DNA from: Pseudomonas sp. 8AS
GTDB lineage: Bacteria > Pseudomonadota > Gammaproteobacteria > Pseudomonadales > Pseudomonadaceae
Reading direction: 5' to 3'
Length of the DNA: 64,000 bases
Assembly (NCBI RefSeq): GCF_902506505.1
Contig: NZ_LR733406.1
Coordinates: forward strand, 434,001-498,000
Part shown: positions 36,959 through 47,459 of the stretch, piece after piece
Position numbering within the stretch: the first letter of the stretch is position 1
Layout of the letters: each line of letters starts with the position of its first letter
Translations under genes and position numbers: made by a program
The notes under the pieces: generated by a model
Told to the model about the DNA's origin: nothing
Seen by the model: the letters and a program-made list of their open reading frames with translations, nothing else
Database searches by the model: none

Positions 36959-37537
36959 GGGTCTCTCCCTCACTTGTGGTGATATCGGGGGGATAAAAGG
37001 TGATGACGCCGCGGCAACGCGGGGCGGTGCCGACGGTCGACAACGGGTGGGCCAGATGACCTGGGTGCCCGTTCAGTCGATCAAGCTCGGCCTGGTTGTG
37101 CGCCGACACGGAACTGCCGCGCCGCGTCATGGCCAGCCATGACGGATGCAGCAGCGTTAGCAAACCGGGCTTGAGTCAACTGAGCGGGCTGTTCAGGCGA
37201 GCAGCAGCCTGTCGGGGATCAACCCGAGCGACTGCCAGCGCGACAGGGGTGGCCTGACGTTTGGCGGGAGGAGAGACGAAGGCGGTCGATCAATTTCATG
37301 GTGTCACCCTGCGTAGTTATTGTAGGTATGCCCTGGATGCCGATAAGCATCTCGTTGGCTGCCGGTTTCCTGCCGGCTTGTGCCGATGCGCTGGGTCGGC
37401 GCATAAGCCCCGCACGTCCTGCTGCGGGTATTGCTCTGGTTGACGAGGCCAGTGCAGAGCATGGCTTGAGCCTGCAATGCCCTTCGTTGCGCCGTGGCTC
37501 AGACTGCCAGCGGCGCGATCAACTGATGCTCGACCAT
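36959..37537. other. Intergenic region with no recognisable gene
   Basis: About 580 bases upstream of AGCS copy 2. The open frames here have no ribosome sites or family features. The right end runs into the decayed aspA copy, so part of this stretch may be further degenerate aspA sequence. Confidence 0.4.
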
Positions 37538-37810
37538 CCCGTTTCGGCCTGTGCGCCAGCAGCACGCCGCAGAGACGAAGATTCCGGACAGTGCGCGGGG
37601 GCTGGATCGCGCACTAGATCCAGGCGGCGACTTCCCGGATGCCAAGCAGGTCTTTCCGACTCGGGAAGATGCAGCTGCGGACATAATGGGGAACTGCTCT
37701 GGAAGATCCGGCGAGGTCAGCGATACCCTGTAAGATAAGGACTGCAGCACATTCCCGACCAATGCTGTTAAAAGCTGGGGCATGCGCAATCGGCATAGTG
37801 TCGGTGTGAC
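37538..37810 (-). pseudogene. Decayed copy of the aspA promoter and 5' end
   Basis: Read on the minus strand, this region aligns with the aspA upstream region and first codons (34250-34490). GCAATCGGCATA, AATGCTGTTAA, GCAGCNGCGGACAT, CAGGTCTTT and GAGACGAA occur in the same order and nearly the same spacing. Translation gives MSAAASSRVGK against MSAAASTRVEK in AspA, then frameshifts. No functional enzyme can be made. It borders the LysR gene at 37863, the partner that diverges from aspA in P. aeruginosa (from memory). Confidence 0.75.
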
Positions 37811-37862
37811 GCCCCAAAGTCTTTGGACGTGTAATCCGCCTTTATTCGCCCACGGAGTCCCG

Positions 37863-38768
37863 ATGAATCTGGAAACCAAGTGGCTGGAAGACTTCGTCGC
37901 CCTGGCCGCCACCCGCAGCTTTTCCCAGGCCGCGGAAAAACGCTTCGTCACCCAGCCGGCCTTCAGCCGGCGCATCCGCAGCCTGGAGGCGGTGCTGGGC
38001 CTGACCCTGGTCAACCGTTCGCGCACCCCGGTGGAACTCACCGAGTCCGGCCAGCTGTTTCTGGTCACCGCACGGAGCATGGTCGAGCAGCTCGGCGAGG
38101 TGGTGCGTCACCTGCACAACCTCGAAGGCCAGCAGGGCGAGGTGCTGCAGATCGCCGCCGCGCACTCGCTGACCCTCGGTTTCTTTCCCGAGTGGATCGC
38201 CCGCCTGCGCCGCGAAGGCCTGCCGCTCAATACCCGGCTGGTGGCGAGCAACGTCGGCGAGGCGGTGCATGCCCTGCGCGAAGGCGCCTGCGACCTGATC
38301 CTCGCCTACTACGATCCGGACGCGGCACTGCAATTGGCGCCGGAAATCTTCCCCTCGCTGCACCTGGGCGCCACCTCGATGCTGCCGGTGTGCGCGGTGG
38401 ACGAACATGGCGCGCCGCTGTTCGACCTCGACAGCGGGCACAGCGTGCCGCTGCTGGCCTACAGTGCCGGGGCCTTCCTCGGCCGCTCGGTCAACCTGCT
38501 GCTGCGCCAGCGCGCCCTGCGCTCCAGCACGGTGTACGAGACGGCGATGGCCGACAGCCTGAAGAGCATGGCCATGCAGGGCCTGGGCGTGGCCTGGGTG
38601 CCGCGCCTGTCGGTGACCGCCGAACTGGCCCGTGGCGAGCTGGTCATCTGCGGCGGCGAACACTGGCAGGTGCCGCTGGAGATCCGCCTGTACCGCTGCG
38701 AACTGTCGCGCAAGGCACTGGTGCGCCTGCTCTGGCGCAAGCTGGGGGCGGGCGCCGGCCAGGAGTAG
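37863..38768 (+). CDS. LysR-family transcriptional regulator
   Basis: This 301-residue regulator has the N-terminal LysR helix-turn-helix (LEDFVALAATRSFSQAAEKRFVTQPAFSRRIRSLEAVLG) and a substrate-binding domain. ATG at 37863 follows GGAG. By position, divergent from a relic of aspA, it resembles the LysR gene that neighbours aspA in P. aeruginosa (PA5428-like). It could still regulate aspA or the AGCS symporter in trans; the target is unknown. Confidence 0.85.
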   Translation: MNLETKWLEDFVALAATRSFSQAAEKRFVTQPAFSRRIRSLEAVLGLTLVNRSRTPVELTESGQLFLVTARSMVEQLGEVVRHLHNLEGQQGEVLQIAAAHSLTLGFFPEWIARLRREGLPLNTRLVASNVGEAVHALREGACDLILAYYDPDAALQLAPEIFPSLHLGATSMLPVCAVDEHGAPLFDLDSGHSVPLLAYSAGAFLGRSVNLLLRQRALRSSTVYETAMADSLKSMAMQGLGVAWVPRLSVTAELARGELVICGGEHWQVPLEIRLYRCELSRKALVRLLWRKLGAGAGQE

Positions 38769-39124
38769 GCGCCGGCGGTGCCTTGCGCCTGCTGCCAAGC
38801 CGGCGCAACAGCCGTCGATCCGTTAGTTTCGCCACTGAAACAGCGCCCCGGATACCAGCGGCTATAGTGAAACAAGTTGCGAACCCGGCCCGCCGGTGAC
38901 CCCCGCTGCGGCCTGTGGCGTTGCCGTCAGACGCAGGGCCGAGAGGGGCCTGCCCCGTTCGCAGCGTGCCCAGCCGCCGGCTGTGGCCGTGACGTTGCGC
39001 CGCGCCTCGCCAGATCTTCGCGCGCAACGCCGGTTGACAAGGTCTGGAATCGAAGCGGATGGATGCAACATGTACCTGTCACAGGGATCCCGTGCGCGTT
39101 TGGGCATGCTGACAGGATTGCACC
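38769..39124. other. Upstream region of the type II secretion operon
   Basis: No gene is visible. TTGACA at 39034 could be a -35 element. CTGTCAC at about 39079 and CTGACAG at 39110 resemble single PhoB half-sites, which is of note because the Hxc system is phosphate-regulated. No complete Pho box is seen. Confidence 0.35.
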
Positions 39125-40846
39125 ATGGTTGCCGCGGAACGCATTGAGCCCGATCCCGAGCCTGTGGATCTGGGGCTGGCGCTGGTCAAGGCCGGCTGCC
39201 TGTCGGAGGCCGACCACAAACGCGTGCTGCGCATGCAGGCGGCGCAACCCGAGGCCGGTTCGCTGGTCAACCTGCTCAACCGCCTGGGCCTGGTCGCCGA
39301 GCGCGACATCGCCGCCCAGCTGGCGCAGCTGCTCGACCTGCCGCTGATCGCCGGCGAGGACTTCCCCGCCGAGCCGCTGCTGGCCGAGCGCCTGTCCTTC
39401 CGCTTCCTCAAGGAGTGCCGCGCGCTGCCGCTGGAGCTGGTCGACGGCGAGCTGCGGGTGGCCATGGCCGACCCGCAGGATGCCTTCGTCCTGGCCGCCC
39501 TGCGCCTGGCCAGCGGCTGCCGGATCAGCCCGCGGGTGGCCCTCGGCTCGGAGATCGACGCGGCCATCGAGCGCATGCACGGCCAGGGCCAGAGCCAGAT
39601 GGGCGGCATCCTGGCACGGGTCGAGAGCAACGAGCAGGACGAGGTGGCCGACGTCGAGCAGCTGCGCGACCGCGCCAGCGAGGCGCCGGTGATCCGCCTG
39701 GTCAACCTGATCATCCAGCGCGCGGTGGAGCTGCGCGCCTCGGACATCCACATCGAGCCGTTCGAGAGCCGCCTCAAGGTGCGCTACCGCATCGACGGCG
39801 TGCTGCATGAAACCGAGGCGCCGCCGGTGCAGTTGTCGCCGGCGGTGATCTCGCGGGTCAAGCTGATGGCGCGGCTGAACATCGCCGAGCGGCGCCTGCC
39901 CCAGGACGGCCGCATCGAGATGCGGATCCAGGGCAGCGACCTCGACATCCGCGTGTCGACGGTGCCGACCATGCACGGCGAAAGCGTGGTGCTGCGCCTG
40001 CTCAACCGCGAGAACGTGGTACTCGACTTCACCGCCCTGGGCTTCAGCGCACAGCCGCTGACGCGCCTGCACAGCGTGCTGAAGATTCCCCACGGCGTGC
40101 TGCTGGTCACCGGGCCCACCGGCAGCGGCAAGACCACCACCCTGTACACCGCGCTGAACAGCCTGAATACCAGCGAGAGCAAGCTGATCACCGTGGAAGA
40201 CCCGGTCGAGTACCAGCTCGAGGGGGTCAACCAGATCCAGGTCAAGCCGAGCATCGGCCTGACCTTCGCCAGCGCCCTGCGCTCCATCGTGCGCCAGGAC
40301 CCGGACGTGATCATGGTCGGCGAGATGCGCGACCTGGAGACCGCGCGCATCTGCATCCAGTCGGCGCTGACCGGCCACCTGGTGCTCTCCACCCTGCACA
40401 CCAACGACGCGCCGAGCAGCATCACCCGCCTGCTGGAAATGGGCGTGGAAGACTACCTGCTGACTTCGACCCTGAATGCCGTGCTGGCCCAGCGCCTGGT
40501 GCGCATGCTCTGCACCGAGTGCCGCGAACCCTACCAGCCACTGGCGGAAATGCTCCATGAGTTGCGCCTGGATCGTTTGGCCGGCGGCCGGCCGGTGACG
40601 CTCTATCGGGCCAAGGGCTGCAGTGCCTGCAACGGCACCGGCTACCACGGCCGTATCGCCATCATCGAAGTGCTGACCATGAGCGATGCCATCCGCAGCC
40701 TGATCCTCAAGCATGCCGACGCCGGGGCGCTGCGGCAGGTGGCGCGTGAGGAAGGCATGCTGAGCATGTACGAGGACGGTTGCCTGAAAGCGCTGGACGG
40801 CACCACCAACATCGAAGAAGTGCTGCGCGTCACCCAGGAGGATTGA
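39125..40846 (+). CDS. gspE: Type II secretion ATPase GspE (HxcR/XcpR-like)
   Basis: This 573-residue secretion ATPase has an N-terminal GspE-N1 domain and then the ATPase core. The core has Walker A GPTGSGKTTT (about residue 333), the Asp-box VGEMRD, the His-box TGHLVLSTLHTND, and the zinc-binding cysteines CTEC and CSACNGTGY. It powers pseudopilus assembly from the cytoplasmic side. It is the first gene of an eleven-gene operon, with most genes overlapping. Confidence 0.93.
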   Translation: MVAAERIEPDPEPVDLGLALVKAGCLSEADHKRVLRMQAAQPEAGSLVNLLNRLGLVAERDIAAQLAQLLDLPLIAGEDFPAEPLLAERLSFRFLKECRALPLELVDGELRVAMADPQDAFVLAALRLASGCRISPRVALGSEIDAAIERMHGQGQSQMGGILARVESNEQDEVADVEQLRDRASEAPVIRLVNLIIQRAVELRASDIHIEPFESRLKVRYRIDGVLHETEAPPVQLSPAVISRVKLMARLNIAERRLPQDGRIEMRIQGSDLDIRVSTVPTMHGESVVLRLLNRENVVLDFTALGFSAQPLTRLHSVLKIPHGVLLVTGPTGSGKTTTLYTALNSLNTSESKLITVEDPVEYQLEGVNQIQVKPSIGLTFASALRSIVRQDPDVIMVGEMRDLETARICIQSALTGHLVLSTLHTNDAPSSITRLLEMGVEDYLLTSTLNAVLAQRLVRMLCTECREPYQPLAEMLHELRLDRLAGGRPVTLYRAKGCSACNGTGYHGRIAIIEVLTMSDAIRSLILKHADAGALRQVAREEGMLSMYEDGCLKALDGTTNIEEVLRVTQED

Positions 40847-40848
40847 AC

Positions 40849-42069
40849 GTGCCAGTCTTTTACTACCGCGCGGTAACCGACAACGGCGAGATCCAGCAGG
40901 GCCAGCTGGAGGTCGCCGACGAGCAGGCGGTGCTCGAGCAGTTGCGCGCGCGCGGCTTGATTGCGCTCGAAATCGGCACCAAGCCGGGTTGGCAGAGCTG
41001 GCTGCAATTCGACTTCAACGACCTGCTGCGGCATTCGCGGAGCAAGAAGCTGGTGATCCTGTTCACCCAGCACCTGGCCTCGCTGCTGCAATCAGGCGTA
41101 CCACTGGATCGCTCGCTGGAAATCATGCTGCGGGTCAGTGTCGACCCGCTGGCGCAACAACTGATCACGCCGATTCAGGACGGGGTGCGCCGCGGGGTCA
41201 GCCTGTCGCGCATTCTTGGCGAACGCCCGGAGCTGTTTTCCGGCTTCTATATCAGCATGGTGCAGGCTTCGGAAGTAGGTGGCGACCTGGCCGCGGGTCT
41301 GGCCAACCTGGCCTACTACCTGGAGCGCAGCAAGTCGCTGCGTGACCGCCTGGTGTCGGCACTGATCTATCCGGTGATCCTGCTGCTGGTGTCGGTGAGC
41401 TCCCTGCTGGTGATCCTCACCTATGTGATTCCGCAGTTCCGCCAGCTGTTCGACGACATGGGGGCGGCGCTGCCCTTGTCGACCCAGATCGTCATCGGCG
41501 TGGCCGAACTGTTGCGCAGCGCCGCCGGCTGGATGGTGCTGGCGGTGATCGCGGCGCTCTGGCTGTGGCGGCGACTGCTCAAACAGCCGGCTTACCGCCT
41601 GCGCTGGGACCGCCTGATGCTGCGCATGCCGTTGTTCGGCGCGCTGCGTCAGCGCATCGAAACCGCCCGCTTCGCCCGCAGCATGGGCACCCTGTTGACG
41701 GGCGGGGTGGCACTGCTGCAGGCGCTGAGCATCGCCCGCCAGACCCTGAGCAACCAGTTGATGGTGGAGCAGGTCGGCATTGCCACCGAGAGCCTGAAAC
41801 AGGGTCGCCAACTGGCGGCGCCGCTGCTGGCGGCCGGAGTGTTTCCGGTGCTGGCGTTGCAAATGATCCAGGTGGGCGAGGAAACCGGGCATCTCGACGA
41901 GATGCTGCTGAAAGTCGCGGACACCTACGACCGCGAGGTCGAGGTCTCCATTCAGCGGCTGTTGGCGGTGCTGGAACCGGCATTGATTGTCGGTCTCGGC
42001 CTGCTGATCGCCGGCATCATCCTTTCGGTGTTGGTGGCCATCATGAGCATTACCGAAATACCGATCTGA
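40849..42069 (+). CDS. gspF: Type II secretion inner-membrane protein GspF
   Basis: This 406-residue polytopic platform protein has two T2SSF domains, each with the LLQSGVPLDRSLEI / LLTGGVALLQALSIAR type motif, and three hydrophobic helices (about 170-190, 220-240, 380-402). The start is GTG at 40849, seven bases after AGGAGG; the open frame upstream lies inside gspE. Confidence 0.92.
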   Translation: MPVFYYRAVTDNGEIQQGQLEVADEQAVLEQLRARGLIALEIGTKPGWQSWLQFDFNDLLRHSRSKKLVILFTQHLASLLQSGVPLDRSLEIMLRVSVDPLAQQLITPIQDGVRRGVSLSRILGERPELFSGFYISMVQASEVGGDLAAGLANLAYYLERSKSLRDRLVSALIYPVILLLVSVSSLLVILTYVIPQFRQLFDDMGAALPLSTQIVIGVAELLRSAAGWMVLAVIAALWLWRRLLKQPAYRLRWDRLMLRMPLFGALRQRIETARFARSMGTLLTGGVALLQALSIARQTLSNQLMVEQVGIATESLKQGRQLAAPLLAAGVFPVLALQMIQVGEETGHLDEMLLKVADTYDREVEVSIQRLLAVLEPALIVGLGLLIAGIILSVLVAIMSITEIPI

Positions 42070-42083
42070 CTTGGGAGAGACTC

Positions 42084-42542
42084 ATGCACAGTCGAAGCAG
42101 GCCTACATGTTCATTCGCCACATCGACAGACAGGCGCTCTGCGGGCTTTACCCTGCTGGAAATCCTCGTGGTGCTGGTGATCCTCGGCCTGATGGCCAGT
42201 CTGGTGGGGCCGCAGGTGTTCAAGCAGCTGAGCGGCTCGAAGACCAAGGCGGCGGCCTTGCAGATCCAGGAACTGAGTTCGGCACTGGATCTCTACCGCC
42301 TGGAACTGGGCCGCTATCCCAGCAGCGACCAGGGGCTCGACGCGTTGATCACCAAGCCACGCAACGTCGAGGGCTGGAACGGGCCGTACCTGAAGAAAAA
42401 CGTGATCCGCAAGGACCCCTGGGGCAACGACTTCCAGTACCGCGCGCCGGGGCAGTACGGCGATTTCGACCTGTGGAGCCTGGGGGCCGATAACCGCGAG
42501 GGAGGCGACGGAGAAGACAGCGATGTGCGCAGCTGGGAGTAG
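42084..42542 (+). CDS. gspG: Major pseudopilin GspG
   Basis: This 152-residue pseudopilin has a long 21-residue leader ending in the prepilin peptidase site AG|FTLLEILVVLVILGL with Glu5, then the GspG body (ELGRYPSSDQGLDAL, WNGPYLKKN, DPWGNDFQYRAPG). It forms the pseudopilus shaft. The leader is longer than usual; the ATG at 42084 has GGGAGAGA before it. Confidence 0.93.
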   Translation: MHSRSRPTCSFATSTDRRSAGFTLLEILVVLVILGLMASLVGPQVFKQLSGSKTKAAALQIQELSSALDLYRLELGRYPSSDQGLDALITKPRNVEGWNGPYLKKNVIRKDPWGNDFQYRAPGQYGDFDLWSLGADNREGGDGEDSDVRSWE

Positions 42543-43062
42543 CGGATCGCGTGGCTTCACCCTGATGGAATTGCTGGTGGTGCTGGTGATCGCCGGCCTG
42601 GCGGTCAGCCTGGTCGGGCCGGCTTTCCAGCGTCTCCTGCCGGGCCTCACCCTGGAGGCCGAGACCCGCAAGCTGGCGGCGCTGCTGCGCCATGCCCGCA
42701 GCCAGGCAATTCTCAGCGGCGCCCCGGTGGCGATCAGCCTGGATGCCGAGAGCGGCGGCCTGCGCCTGAGCTACCGCGAGCAACCCTATGTGCCGCCCGA
42801 ACACTTCAGCCTGGCGCTGGAGGCCGGGCCGGGTGCCACCGAAGCGGCAGTGGGCGTGACGCAGATTCTCTTCTATCCGCGCGGCGACTCTTCCGGCGGC
42901 AGCCTCAGCCTGGCGCTGGACGACGGGCGCAACGAGGCGGTCAGCGTCGACTGGCTGAGCGGGCGGGTACAACGTGGCCTGTTGCAGGAAGCGCCGCCGC
43001 TGCTCAATGAGGAACAGCAAAAGGAACAGGCATCGGAGGACCAACGTGAGGTGGATGACTAG
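42523..43062 (+). CDS. gspH: Minor pseudopilin GspH
   Basis: This 179-residue protein has a short leader with RG|FTLMELLVVLVIAGL as cleavage site and N-terminal helix, and a GspH body (LRHARSQAILSGAPVAISLD). It overlaps the end of gspG by 20 bases. The C-terminal tail is acidic and Gln-rich. Confidence 0.88.
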   Translation: MCAAGSSGSRGFTLMELLVVLVIAGLAVSLVGPAFQRLLPGLTLEAETRKLAALLRHARSQAILSGAPVAISLDAESGGLRLSYREQPYVPPEHFSLALEAGPGATEAAVGVTQILFYPRGDSSGGSLSLALDDGRNEAVSVDWLSGRVQRGLLQEAPPLLNEEQQKEQASEDQREVDD

Positions 43063-43447
43063 TTCGCGCGGCTTCACCCTGCTTGAGGTGCTGGTGGCCT
43101 TCCTCATCCTCAGCCTGAGCATGAGCGTGCTGATGCGCATCGTTTCGCAGTCGCTGGCTGCCCTGGACGCCGCCGACCATCACCAGGTCGCCCTGCAACT
43201 GGCCGAGTCCAAGCTGGCAGACGTGCTGATCCACCTCGATGGCAGCAGTGAGGGCAAGGATGAGGGGCGCCTGGATAGTCGCTACGACTGGGAAAGCGAG
43301 ATCGAACCTTATCAATTCGACAATCAGGAACCCGGCACGCACTACAGCGTCACGCCCCTGTTGATCCGTGTCTCGGTCAGCTGGGGCACGCGCCCGGCCG
43401 AGCGGGTCAGCCTGAGTACCATCCGTCTGCTGCGGGAAACGCCATGA
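43046..43447 (+). CDS. gspI: Minor pseudopilin GspI
   Basis: This protein of about 133 residues has the cleavage site SRG|FTLLEVLVAFLILSLSMSV. Start codon choice: GTG at 43046 is five bases from GGAGGA, while ATG at 43055 would be fourteen bases away, so GTG is preferred. It overlaps gspH by 17 bases and gspJ by four. Confidence 0.87.
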   Translation: MRWMTSSRGFTLLEVLVAFLILSLSMSVLMRIVSQSLAALDAADHHQVALQLAESKLADVLIHLDGSSEGKDEGRLDSRYDWESEIEPYQFDNQEPGTHYSVTPLLIRVSVSWGTRPAERVSLSTIRLLRETP

Positions 43448-44109
43448 AGCGCCGGCTGCGGGGCTTCACCCTGATCGAGCTGCTGGTGGCGATGATGCTC
43501 GCCGGCCTGTTGGCGATGCTGGCCTACGGTGGCCTGCATGTCGCCCTGCGCAGCTGGACCAGTGCCGAGTCGCGCCAGCAGGAAACGGAGCGCAGCTACC
43601 TGACCCAGTCCCTGCTGCGCCGCCTGCTGGAAAGCCCGCAGGAGTTATCGGTGAGCGACGACGATGGCGTGCAGCAGGTGGCCTTCTTCGGCGACGAGGA
43701 GCAGGTCATCTTTGTGGCCTATCTGCCGGCGCTGGACAACGAAGAACAGCTGTACTGGGTGCATCTGGTGCAGGAAAAGCAGATCACGGCCAAAGGCCTG
43801 GCCTGGCAACTGGAGCTGCGTTACATGCCCTTTGTCGAGGTGGAAGAGCTCAACTGGACCCTCCTGGCCGATACCCTGGCCAGCGAGGGGGGGCGCAAGA
43901 TGCTGGTCGAGGGGTTACCCAGGGCGTGGAAATTCGCCTACCTGGCGCGTAGCGACGATGGCGAGCTGGAATGGCAGAGCCAATGGCAGCAGCAGTCCGG
44001 CCTGCCGGTACTGTTGCGCCTGACTCCGCCGCGGCGGCGCAAGGCCGGGGTGGCCGAACTGCTGGTGGCACCGAGGGACATGGCCTATGCCATCTTCAGG
44101 AGCCGTTGA
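43444..44109 (+). CDS. gspJ: Minor pseudopilin GspJ
   Basis: This 221-residue protein begins MKRRLRG|FTLIELLVAMMLAGL, with the prepilin leader and Glu5. The body fits GspJ (TLLADTLAS, LLRLTPPRRR). It is part of the GspH-I-J-K tip complex. An ATGA overlap joins it to gspI. Confidence 0.88.
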   Translation: MKRRLRGFTLIELLVAMMLAGLLAMLAYGGLHVALRSWTSAESRQQETERSYLTQSLLRRLLESPQELSVSDDDGVQQVAFFGDEEQVIFVAYLPALDNEEQLYWVHLVQEKQITAKGLAWQLELRYMPFVEVEELNWTLLADTLASEGGRKMLVEGLPRAWKFAYLARSDDGELEWQSQWQQQSGLPVLLRLTPPRRRKAGVAELLVAPRDMAYAIFRSR

Positions 44110-44989
44110 GGGGCGCCGGTGCGGCAGCGGAGTGGCGCTGGTCGGCGTGCTCTGGCTGCTGGTACTGCTGTCGCTGATCGTCCTCAACCTGTCGGCCGGC
44201 AGCCGAACCGAGCTGCAGCTGGCGGGCAACGCGCGCCTGGCGGCCAATGCCCGGCATGTCACCGAGGCCGGGGTTAACTGGGGGGTGTGGAGTCTGCTGC
44301 AGGCCAATACCGCCGGCTGGCTGGCCGATGGTGGCACGCGCAGCCTGGAGCTGGATGGCGTCAGGGTCGACGTGGCCCTGTTCGACGAGCAGGGCAAGAT
44401 CGACCTGAACGAGGCCGACCAGCAGTTGTTGGCGGGGCTGTTCGAATCGGTGGGGCTGGACGAGAAGGCCGCGCTGGCCCAGGCCGAAGCCATTCTCGAC
44501 TGGCGCGATGAGGATGACCTGCTGCGCCCGACCGGGGCCGAAGAGGAGCAATACCGCGTGGCGGGCCTGCTGGGACCGGCCAACCAGCCGTTCGAGCAGT
44601 TGGCGGAACTGCGCCAGGTGCTGGGCATGAGCGAGGCGCTTTACCAGCAGGTGTTGCCGGCGTTGACCCTGTATTCGAACAAGGCCGAGGTCAACCCCAT
44701 GGTGGCGCCGCGCGAGGTATTGCTGGCGTTGCCGGGGATACGTCCGGAGAGCATCGACAGCTATATCGAGGAGCGCCGGCGCAACTACGCCGCAGGCGAG
44801 CGACCGCCGTTGTTGACCGGCGTGGATCCGCTGCTGCTGTCTCCCAACGCCCCGGGCGTCAACTACTCTATCGTTACCGATACAGCGGTGGGGACAGGAG
44901 TAAAGGTTCGGCAACAATTGGTGATAAGCCGGCGTGGCGGTGGCAGTACACAGGGTATCCAGGTGCTGCACAACAGTCTCCAGCCGTGA
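44087..44989 (+). CDS. gspK: Minor pseudopilin GspK
   Basis: This 300-residue large pseudopilin starts with a Gly-Ser-Gly-Val-Ala-Leu cleavage region and hydrophobic helix (VALVGVLWLLVLLSLIVLNL), lacking Glu5 as is normal for GspK. KIDLNEADQQLLAGL and the ILDWRDEDD motif, probably calcium-binding, are characteristic. It caps the pseudopilus tip. It overlaps gspJ by 23 bases. Confidence 0.9.
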   Translation: MPSSGAVEGRRCGSGVALVGVLWLLVLLSLIVLNLSAGSRTELQLAGNARLAANARHVTEAGVNWGVWSLLQANTAGWLADGGTRSLELDGVRVDVALFDEQGKIDLNEADQQLLAGLFESVGLDEKAALAQAEAILDWRDEDDLLRPTGAEEEQYRVAGLLGPANQPFEQLAELRQVLGMSEALYQQVLPALTLYSNKAEVNPMVAPREVLLALPGIRPESIDSYIEERRRNYAAGERPPLLTGVDPLLLSPNAPGVNYSIVTDTAVGTGVKVRQQLVISRRGGGSTQGIQVLHNSLQP

Positions 44990-45032
44990 GGTCTTGTTGC
45001 TACTGAAGTGTCCTTGAGCGAAGGGGCAGTCA

Positions 45033-46142
45033 ATGAACAAGCGTTTGCAAGTGGCGACGGATTCCCTGATCGCCTTGGCGCAGCGCTTCTGGCAGTGGTG
45101 GAGCCAGGAGCTGCTCGGCCTGGTTCCGGAGCGCTGGCGCGATCGTCTGCGGCGGCGCGGCAATCTATTGTTTATCGTCCTGCAAGAGGGCCAGTGCAGT
45201 CTCGATTTTGGCAGCTTCGGTCAGCACGAGAGGTTGGTCAGCGGCGCCTTGGGTACCGAGGGCGAGCTGCCGCCGGCGCTGCTTCAGGTGCTTCTCGAGC
45301 GCCTGGGCATGGCGGCCAAGGTGGTCTTGCTGCTCCCGCCGCAACAGGTCTTGTGCAAGGTGCTCAGCCTGCCGGCTGCCACCGAGTCGGGGATGAGCAA
45401 CGTACTGCGCTTCGAGATGGATCGACACACCCCGTTTAGCGGCGAGCAGGTGTACTTCGGCTTTCGCATTCTCGAGCGCGACCGCCGCCATCAGCGCCTG
45501 CAGGTGGAACTGCTGGTGGTACTGCGCGAATACCTGGATGAGCTGCTCCACCGTTTCGACAGCCTCGGCGTGCACCCCGTGCTGGTCACCCTGGATGAGG
45601 GGGGGGCGCGTGGCGGCGGCCAGTCGATCAACCTGCTGCCGGGTGACCGGCAGCGCAGCCGCGGCAGCAGGTTGCGCGGCAACCGCCGCCTGCAGGTTGC
45701 AGCAGGCCTGGGGCTGCTCGCGCTGGCGGTGCTCCCGCTGTTGCAACAACAGCAGCGTGCCGAACGCCTGGCGGCCGAACTGGATGCGCCCAAGGCGGCG
45801 GCCGAGCGAGCCACCGCAGTGCGTGCCGAACTGGAGCAGCTGGAAGCCGGGCGGCGCTATTTGAGCGAGCAGCAGGCCCATGCCGGCGAGGTGCTGGGCA
45901 TGCTCAAGGAGCTGACGACCCTGCTGCCGGATACCACCTGGCTCAGTCGTTTCGAGCTGAGCGGTGAGCGGGTGCGCCTGGAGGGCGAATCGGCCGAGGC
46001 CTCGGCCTTGATCGGCCTGCTCGAACAATCCAAGACCCTGCAGAACGTCAGCTACGCCTCGCCGATCACCAGCAACCCGCGCACCCAGAAAGATCGATTC
46101 AGCCTGCTCGCCGAGCGTCGCCCTGCGCAGGAGGCTCCATGA
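45033..46142 (+). CDS. gspL: Type II secretion protein GspL (PilN-like C-terminus)
   Basis: This 369-residue bitopic protein has a cytoplasmic actin-like domain (about 1-190), one membrane helix (LQVAAGLGLLALAVLPLL, about 228-246), a coiled-coil stretch and a periplasmic PilN-like ferredoxin fold. It links GspE to the inner-membrane platform. Its stop overlaps the next start by four bases. Confidence 0.85.
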   Translation: MNKRLQVATDSLIALAQRFWQWWSQELLGLVPERWRDRLRRRGNLLFIVLQEGQCSLDFGSFGQHERLVSGALGTEGELPPALLQVLLERLGMAAKVVLLLPPQQVLCKVLSLPAATESGMSNVLRFEMDRHTPFSGEQVYFGFRILERDRRHQRLQVELLVVLREYLDELLHRFDSLGVHPVLVTLDEGGARGGGQSINLLPGDRQRSRGSRLRGNRRLQVAAGLGLLALAVLPLLQQQQRAERLAAELDAPKAAAERATAVRAELEQLEAGRRYLSEQQAHAGEVLGMLKELTTLLPDTTWLSRFELSGERVRLEGESAEASALIGLLEQSKTLQNVSYASPITSNPRTQKDRFSLLAERRPAQEAP

Positions 46143-46728
46143 TCCCGCTGCGCCTGCGTCAGTTGCTCGCCGTACTGATCCTGCTGAGCGCGGTCAGCCT
46201 GCTGCTGTGGCTGGTGATCGGCCCCTTGCTCAGCCGCTTCCAGTCCGATGAAGAGATTATTGCCGGCCTGCAGCAACGGCTGGAGGTCTATCAACGCCTG
46301 ATCGCCGAGCTGCCAGCCCAGGAGGCGCGCCTGGCTGAACTCAAGGGTAGCGACCCGATGGCCCGCCTGGTCATTGCCGAAACCCGCCCGGCGCTGGCCA
46401 GCGCCGAGCTGCAGCAGCAAATCGGTCAACTGATCGGCCAGATCGGCGCCCAGGTGGTCAGCACCCAGATTCTCAACCTGGAGGACACCGGGTCGCCCTT
46501 GCCGGCGGTGGGCATCAAGGTACATCTGCGCGGCGAAACCGATCAGTTGGTGCGCCTGCTGCATGAACTGGCGCATCACCAGCCGCTGCTGCTGGTGGAA
46601 AACATCGTGGTGCTCAGCAACCCGCGGGTCGACATGCAGCGCATCCGCCAGGCGGCGGATCTCAAGGTTGTGCCGTCGCTGGATATCACCTTCGATCTGA
46701 GGGGCTTCATCGCCCGCGGGGAGGGGCA

Positions 46729-46732
<4 letters not shown>
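46139..46732 (+). CDS. gspM: Type II secretion protein GspM (PilO-like)
   Basis: This 197-residue protein has an N-terminal membrane helix (LLAVLILLSAVSLLLWLVIGPLL), a coiled coil and a PilO/GspM_b-type periplasmic domain (LPAVGIKVHLRGETDQLVRLLHELA). It partners with GspL. Confidence 0.82.
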
Positions 46733-47445
<713 letters not shown>

Positions 47446-47459
47446 AGGAGAACACACAG

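Noticed and set aside
39034..39120. Possible Pho box upstream of gspE
   Set aside because: Only isolated CTGTCAC and CTGACAG half-sites are present, without the 11-base periodic second half.
38927..40714. 595-residue minus-strand frame opposite gspE
   Set aside because: Shadow of gspE; the real frame shows all secretion-ATPase motifs.
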